Origin: Peptococcaceae bacterium
GTDB lineage: Bacteria; Bacillota; Peptococcia; Peptococcales; Peptococcaceae
Direction of reading: 5' to 3'
NCBI GenBank assembly: GCA_900759105.1
Contig: CAAETY010000057.1
Location: 1-45,778, forward strand
DNA: 45,778 nucleotides
Numbering within the stretch: the stretch's first letter is position 1; the number at the start of each line of letters is the position of its first letter. Below are positions 41,997-45,778 of the stretch, piece after piece. A program made the translations under genes and the position numbers. A model generated the notes under the pieces. That model was given only the letters and a program-made list of their open reading frames with translations, searched no databases and had not been told where the DNA came from.

Positions 41997-44648
41997 ATGT
42001 TAACAGGCAATGATATTAGAAAAATGTTTGTGGAATACTTCGAAAAGAACGGCCACACTCATGTAAAAAGTTCTTCGTTAGTACCATACAACGACCCAAC
42101 CTTGTTGTTTACCAATGCTGGGATGAACCAGTTCAAGAATGTATTTCTCGGTCTTGAAACCAGAGATTACAATCGTGCAACGACTGTTCAAAAATGTGTG
42201 CGTGCCGGCGGGAAGCACAATGACTTAGAAACCGTTGGTAAAACAGCGAGACATCATACTTTTTTTGAAATGCTTGGTAACTTTTCTTTTGGACAATATT
42301 TCAAAGAAGATGCCATCAAGTATTGCTGGGATTTTTTGACAAATGAATTAAAACTTCCAAAGGAAAAACTTTACATCACTATTTATGAAGATGATGATGA
42401 AGCCTATGAAATTTGGCATAAATTAACAGGTTTTGATGAATCTCGTATTTATCGCCTTGGCAAGAAGGACAACTTCTGGCAAATGGGCGATGTAGGTCCA
42501 TGTGGGCCATGCAGTGAAGTTCACTACGACCGTGGTGAAGATCATGCTTGCGATTGCCCTGATGGATGCAAGCTGGGTGTTTGTGATTGTGACCGTTGGT
42601 TGGAAATCTGGAACCTGGTATTTATGCAATACAACCGTGATGAAGACGGCGTTCTAACGCCATTACCACATCCAAACATCGATACTGGGATGGGCTTGGA
42701 ACGTATTACTTCCATTATGCAAGGAGTTGAAACAAACTTTGACACTGATTTGTTTGTTCCTCTTCTGAAGTATGTGGAAGAAATTTCCGGCAAACCATAT
42801 TATCCGGATGAACGTGGGTTTGCTTTCCGTGTTATTGCAGACCATGCTCGCGCTTGTTCTTTCTTAATTGCAGATGGTGTATTGCCTTCTAATGAAGGCC
42901 GTGGCTATGTATTGCGTCGTATTTTGCGTCGTGCAGTGCGCCTGGGCAAAACCATTGGCTTGGATCAACCGTTCCTCTACAAGTTCACTCAAAAGGTTGT
43001 TGATCTTATGGGTGAAGCCTATCCTGAACTTGTTGAAAACCAAACCTTTATCGAATCTATCATTCGCAACGAAGAAGAACGTTTCTATCAAACATTGCAA
43101 GATGGGATTAAGATTGTTAATGAAACCGTTGCCAATATTAAAGCAAATGGTGGTACTGTAATCGATGGGAAGAGCGCGTTTAAGTTCTATGATACCTATG
43201 GTTTTCCTATTGACTTAACAAAAGATATTGCAGATGAAGAAGGCATGACAGTTGATATTGAAGGCTTTGAAGAAGCAATGGCCGAACAACGTCATAAGGC
43301 GAAAGAATCACAAGACGTTGTAAATGTTTGGGATTTGGCGCAAAATGTGACAGAAGCTTATCCTAATCTTGGTGCAACCACTTTTGTTGGCTATGAACAG
43401 CAAGAAGCGGATGTAAAGGTAGAAGGGATTCTTATTGATGGCAAGGGCGTAGAATATGGCTATGATACCCATGCTAGCGTGATTGTTGATATTACACCTT
43501 TCTATGCACAAGGTGGTGGTCAAGTGGGAGAACAAGGCCAAATGCTCGGTAAGGATGGTGTATTCAACGTAGAAAGCACCTTGAAGCTTGCAGATGGTAA
43601 ATATGTTCATCAGGGCTATATTGATGGTCGTTTGAACGTTGGGGATGAAGTTCATGCAGTTGTTGACGTTGAAAAACGTTTGGCCTCTGCCCGTAACCAC
43701 ACTGCAACGCACTTATTGCATTATGCGCTTCGTCAAGTATTGGGTGATAATGTTCACCAAGCCGGTTCCCTTGTTGATGTGGAACACTTGCGCTTTGACT
43801 TCTCTTGTTTAAATGCAGTGACCAAAGATGAGCTTGCTGAGATTGAACGCATTGTCAATGAAGAAATTTTGACTGCCGCTGAGGTGAATACCTTTGAAGC
43901 AACCATCGACGAAGCCAAAGAAAGTGGCCATATGGCATTGTTTGGTGAAAAATATGGCGACACTGTTCGTTGTGTAGATGCAGGGGCGCATAGTAAAGAA
44001 TTATGCGGCGGGATGCACGTGCAAAATGTAGGCCAAATTGGTCTTTTCAAAATTTTAAGTGAAAGCTCTGTTTCTGCTGGGGTACGCCGTATTGAAGCAG
44101 TAACCGGGATGACTGCTTATCAAAGAACAGTAGCTCAAGAAACGCTTTTGAATTCTATTTGTAAGCGAGTTAAAGTACAAGCAGAATGTGATATCATGGA
44201 TAAAATCTGTTGCATGGAAGACCAAACCAAGGAATTGCAAAAGCACATTGATGAAATGAAGCTTGAACAAATGAAAAATGCTGCTGCGAATGCTGAAGAT
44301 GCAATTGTAAACGTGAAAGGCATTCAAGTAGCTGTACAACAAGTGGCTGCTGCAAATATGGAAGACTTACGTAACCAAGCAGACCTTTTCCGTAATAAGT
44401 TGGAAGAAGGGGTTGTACTCTTGGCAGCTGTAAACGGTGACCAAGTTCAATTGGTATGTATGTTGACACAAGGGGACGTATGCAAACATCTTCATGCCGG
44501 CAATTTGATAAAAGAAGCCGTAGCATTAGTTGGCGGCAAGGGTGGCGGTCGTCCGGATATGGCACAAGCCGGTGGTAAAGACCCACAAGCCTTGCCTCAA
44601 ATGCTTGAAGCATTTGCAGGTATTGTAGAAAGTCAGTATAAGGAGTGA
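41997..44648 (+). CDS. alaS: Alanyl-tRNA synthetase
   Basis: The product has 883 residues, the full bacterial architecture. The class II catalytic domain is at the N-terminus (VKSSSLVPYNDPTLLFTNAGMNQFK, then FFEMLGNFSFGQYFKEDAI). A tRNA-recognition domain follows, then the editing domain with HTATHLLHYALR and the zinc motif ELCGGMHV, and a C-terminal C-Ala domain ending GGKGGGRPDMAQAGG. ATG has TGGAGA 7 nt upstream. It is followed by ireB after 7 nt, then ruvX and a DUF1292 gene, the conserved Firmicutes order. Confidence 0.98.
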   Translation: MLTGNDIRKMFVEYFEKNGHTHVKSSSLVPYNDPTLLFTNAGMNQFKNVFLGLETRDYNRATTVQKCVRAGGKHNDLETVGKTARHHTFFEMLGNFSFGQYFKEDAIKYCWDFLTNELKLPKEKLYITIYEDDDEAYEIWHKLTGFDESRIYRLGKKDNFWQMGDVGPCGPCSEVHYDRGEDHACDCPDGCKLGVCDCDRWLEIWNLVFMQYNRDEDGVLTPLPHPNIDTGMGLERITSIMQGVETNFDTDLFVPLLKYVEEISGKPYYPDERGFAFRVIADHARACSFLIADGVLPSNEGRGYVLRRILRRAVRLGKTIGLDQPFLYKFTQKVVDLMGEAYPELVENQTFIESIIRNEEERFYQTLQDGIKIVNETVANIKANGGTVIDGKSAFKFYDTYGFPIDLTKDIADEEGMTVDIEGFEEAMAEQRHKAKESQDVVNVWDLAQNVTEAYPNLGATTFVGYEQQEADVKVEGILIDGKGVEYGYDTHASVIVDITPFYAQGGGQVGEQGQMLGKDGVFNVESTLKLADGKYVHQGYIDGRLNVGDEVHAVVDVEKRLASARNHTATHLLHYALRQVLGDNVHQAGSLVDVEHLRFDFSCLNAVTKDELAEIERIVNEEILTAAEVNTFEATIDEAKESGHMALFGEKYGDTVRCVDAGAHSKELCGGMHVQNVGQIGLFKILSESSVSAGVRRIEAVTGMTAYQRTVAQETLLNSICKRVKVQAECDIMDKICCMEDQTKELQKHIDEMKLEQMKNAAANAEDAIVNVKGIQVAVQQVAAANMEDLRNQADLFRNKLEEGVVLLAAVNGDQVQLVCMLTQGDVCKHLHAGNLIKEAVALVGGKGGGRPDMAQAGGKDPQALPQMLEAFAGIVESQYKE

Positions 44649-44655
44649 TCTTTTT

Positions 44656-44913
44656 ATGAGAGACGATCTTGATCAAACCATGTATTTTGATAAAAATATG
44701 CAGCAGGAACTTGGTCCAAGAGAAGTGCTTCGCCAGGTATATACCGCATTAGAAGCAAAAGGCTATCAGCCATTAAATCAAATCGTAGGATACATTCTTT
44801 CCGGGGACCCTGCCTATATTACCAGCTACAATAATGCACGTGCATTAATCAAAAAATATGATAGAGATCAGTACATCGAAGAAATGTTGATTAACTATCT
44901 GGATGAACGCTGA
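44656..44913 (+). CDS. ireB: IreB-family regulatory phosphoprotein (UPF0297)
   Basis: This 85-residue protein is clearly IreB/YrzL. The N-terminus DDLDQTMYFD contains the conserved Thr that the Ser/Thr kinase IreK phosphorylates in Enterococcus. VYTALEAKGYQPLNQIVGYILSGDPAYITS, split over two segments, is the family core. IreB lowers cephalosporin tolerance in Enterococcus; the role here is inferred. The alaS stop lies within its ribosome site (AAGGAG). Confidence 0.93.
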   Translation: MRDDLDQTMYFDKNMQQELGPREVLRQVYTALEAKGYQPLNQIVGYILSGDPAYITSYNNARALIKKYDRDQYIEEMLINYLDER

Positions 44914-44914
44914 T

Positions 44915-45337
44915 ATGGTTGGACGTCTCATTTGCTTTGACGTCGGAGAACGTCGTATTGGTATTGCAGTCAGTGATATGTTGGGGATTACCGCTCAACC
45001 GGTAGAAACCTATCATCGTACTGGAAACTTGGAAAAAGATTACGAATATCTTGCTAGTATAATCAAAGAGCAAGAAGCTGTGAAATTAGTGGTTGGTCTG
45101 CCTAAAAATATGAATAATTCTTTGGGATTTAAAGCCGATGAAATTCAAAATTTTATCGAAGAATTCAAATCCTATCTTCCGGAACAATTTCCAATTGATT
45201 GGATTGATGAACGTCTGACAACTGTTCAGGCCGAAAATGTATTGTTGGAAGCGAATGTTTCCCGTAAAAAACGCAAAAAGTTTGTAGATAAGATTGCAGC
45301 GGTGTTTATGCTGCAAACCTACATGGACATGCATTAA
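44915..45337 (+). CDS. ruvX: Putative pre-16S rRNA nuclease / Holliday junction resolvase-like YqgF
   Basis: This RNase-H-fold nuclease, 140 residues, is involved in 16S rRNA 5' maturation in E. coli. The N-terminal strand ICFDVGERRIGIAVSD carries the first catalytic Asp. LVVGLPKNMNNSLG and WIDERLTTVQAENVL follow, with the second and third acidic sites (Glu/Asp) near residues 105 and 128 (DKIAAVFMLQTY). The start at 44915 is 1 nt after the ireB stop; an ATG at 44903 inside ireB is an alternative. No separate ribosome site is seen, so it is coupled to ireB. Confidence 0.93.
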   Translation: MVGRLICFDVGERRIGIAVSDMLGITAQPVETYHRTGNLEKDYEYLASIIKEQEAVKLVVGLPKNMNNSLGFKADEIQNFIEEFKSYLPEQFPIDWIDERLTTVQAENVLLEANVSRKKRKKFVDKIAAVFMLQTYMDMH

Positions 45338-45348
45338 GGAGAATTAAT

Positions 45349-45639
45349 ATGGATGAAAACAAAGATTTAACACCTAATGAAGAAGAATTGGAAGATGGTC
45401 TTGTTGTGTTAATTGACGAAGACAATAATGAACATACCTTTCAAGTGTTAGAACGTATCGAGCTTAATGGTCAAGAATATGCTATTCTCGTGCCATGGGA
45501 TGAAGACGATGATGATAGTGCTATTCCACTTAAGATTGTTATTGAAGATGGCGAAGAATTGCTTTACGACATTGATGACGATGATGAGTGGGAAGCAATA
45601 GTTGAATTCTGGAATAACTATGTGGACGAAGAAGAATAA
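45349..45639 (+). CDS. DUF1292 family protein (YrzB)
   Basis: This is a 96-residue very acidic protein of the DUF1292 family, of unknown function. The family core is LIDEDNNEHTFQVLERIELNGQEYAILVP, seen in two parts, followed by an Asp-rich tract (DEDDDDS, DIDDDDEWE). AAGGAG is 7 nt before the ATG. It lies 11 nt after ruvX, the conserved position. Confidence 0.9.
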   Translation: MDENKDLTPNEEELEDGLVVLIDEDNNEHTFQVLERIELNGQEYAILVPWDEDDDDSAIPLKIVIEDGEELLYDIDDDDEWEAIVEFWNNYVDEEE

Positions 45640-45652
45640 TTTTAATTTCAAT

Positions 45653-45680
45653 AAAGGCGCCTCTTGCAGGGCGTCTTTTT
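45653..45680 (+). terminator. Terminator of the alaS-ireB-ruvX operon
   Basis: A stem AAAGGCGCC / GGCGTCTTT (one G-U) with an 8-nt loop is followed by a T-run. Confidence 0.85.
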
Positions 45681-45707
45681 GCATTTTTGGAGCTTTAGCG
45701 TAAATAA

Positions 45708-45728
45708 ACCCCCAGTTCAACTGGGGGT
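45708..45728. repeat. Perfect palindrome with TTCAA loop
   Basis: ACCCCCAGT pairs with ACTGGGGGT around a short loop (TCA, or TTCAA with the last pair open). Read on the minus strand it is followed by TTTATTT, so it may terminate a gene entering from beyond the window. It is the same design as the hairpin at 96-120. From here to the window end I see no gene. Confidence 0.65.
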
Positions 45729-45778
45729 CGGTAAAAAATACTTTAGTATAAGAAATAAACCTCCTGTGTTAATCTGAA

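Overview
The window looks like a chromosomal segment of a low-GC to mid-GC Firmicute, most likely a Negativicutes member (Acidaminococcaceae/Veillonellaceae type). The basis is a PolC-type replicative polymerase, the Firmicutes gene order rpsB-tsf-pyrH-frr-uppS-cdsA-dxr-rseP-ispG-proS-polC, RapZ-YvcK-WhiA, IreB-RuvX-DUF1292 after alaS, a pyruvate:ferredoxin oxidoreductase, and an SLH-like module on a lipoprotein. The genus cannot be fixed from sequence reading alone. I see no rRNA, CRISPR array, prophage or insertion sequence.

Layout. 1-5.3 kb (minus strand): carA-carB, preceded by a radical-SAM-like gene with its own promoter. 5.5-11 kb (plus): a possible operon of a small membrane-anchored protein, rapZ, yvcK, whiA and a lipid-anchored FAD oxidoreductase with SLH-like repeats, closed by a strong terminator. 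11.2-13.7 kb (plus): a polar-amino-acid-type ABC transporter whose substrate-binding lipoprotein has its two lobes in swapped (circularly permuted) order. 13.8-18.8 kb: a TetR regulator with an apparent operator, a cysteine-less radical SAM relative, tRNA-Ser(CGA) directly behind tadA, then oleate hydratase behind a second TetR regulator with a long inverted repeat between them. 19-24.4 kb (plus): tRNA-Val(GAC), a DUF2156/Eis-like acyltransferase pair, and fakA-fakB (exogenous fatty acid kinase) with a small coiled-coil membrane protein. 24.4-38.1 kb (plus): the translation, envelope-lipid and isoprenoid block ending in proS and a PolC that lacks the usual inserted proofreading exonuclease. 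38.2-45.8 kb (plus): pyruvate:ferredoxin oxidoreductase, alaS, ireB, ruvX and a DUF1292 gene.

How it fits together. Most of the window is core housekeeping: pyrimidine/arginine precursor supply (CarAB), translation (S2, EF-Ts, RRF, ProRS, AlaRS, TadA, two tRNAs), undecaprenyl and phospholipid precursors (UppS, CdsA, Dxr, IspG), the RseP protease, replication (PolC) and anaerobic pyruvate oxidation. Oleate hydratase, its TetR neighbour and FakAB suggest that the cell meets and uses or detoxifies host or dietary unsaturated fatty acids.

The most notable items are the circularly permuted solute-binding protein (11244-12071), the exonuclease-less PolC (34412-38137), the cysteine-less radical SAM homologue (14461-15474), the lipoprotein flavoenzyme with SLH-like repeats (9090-10991), and paired regulatory palindromes next to the two TetR genes. 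These calls rest on reading the sequence and on remembered family patterns; no database search or structure prediction was run.
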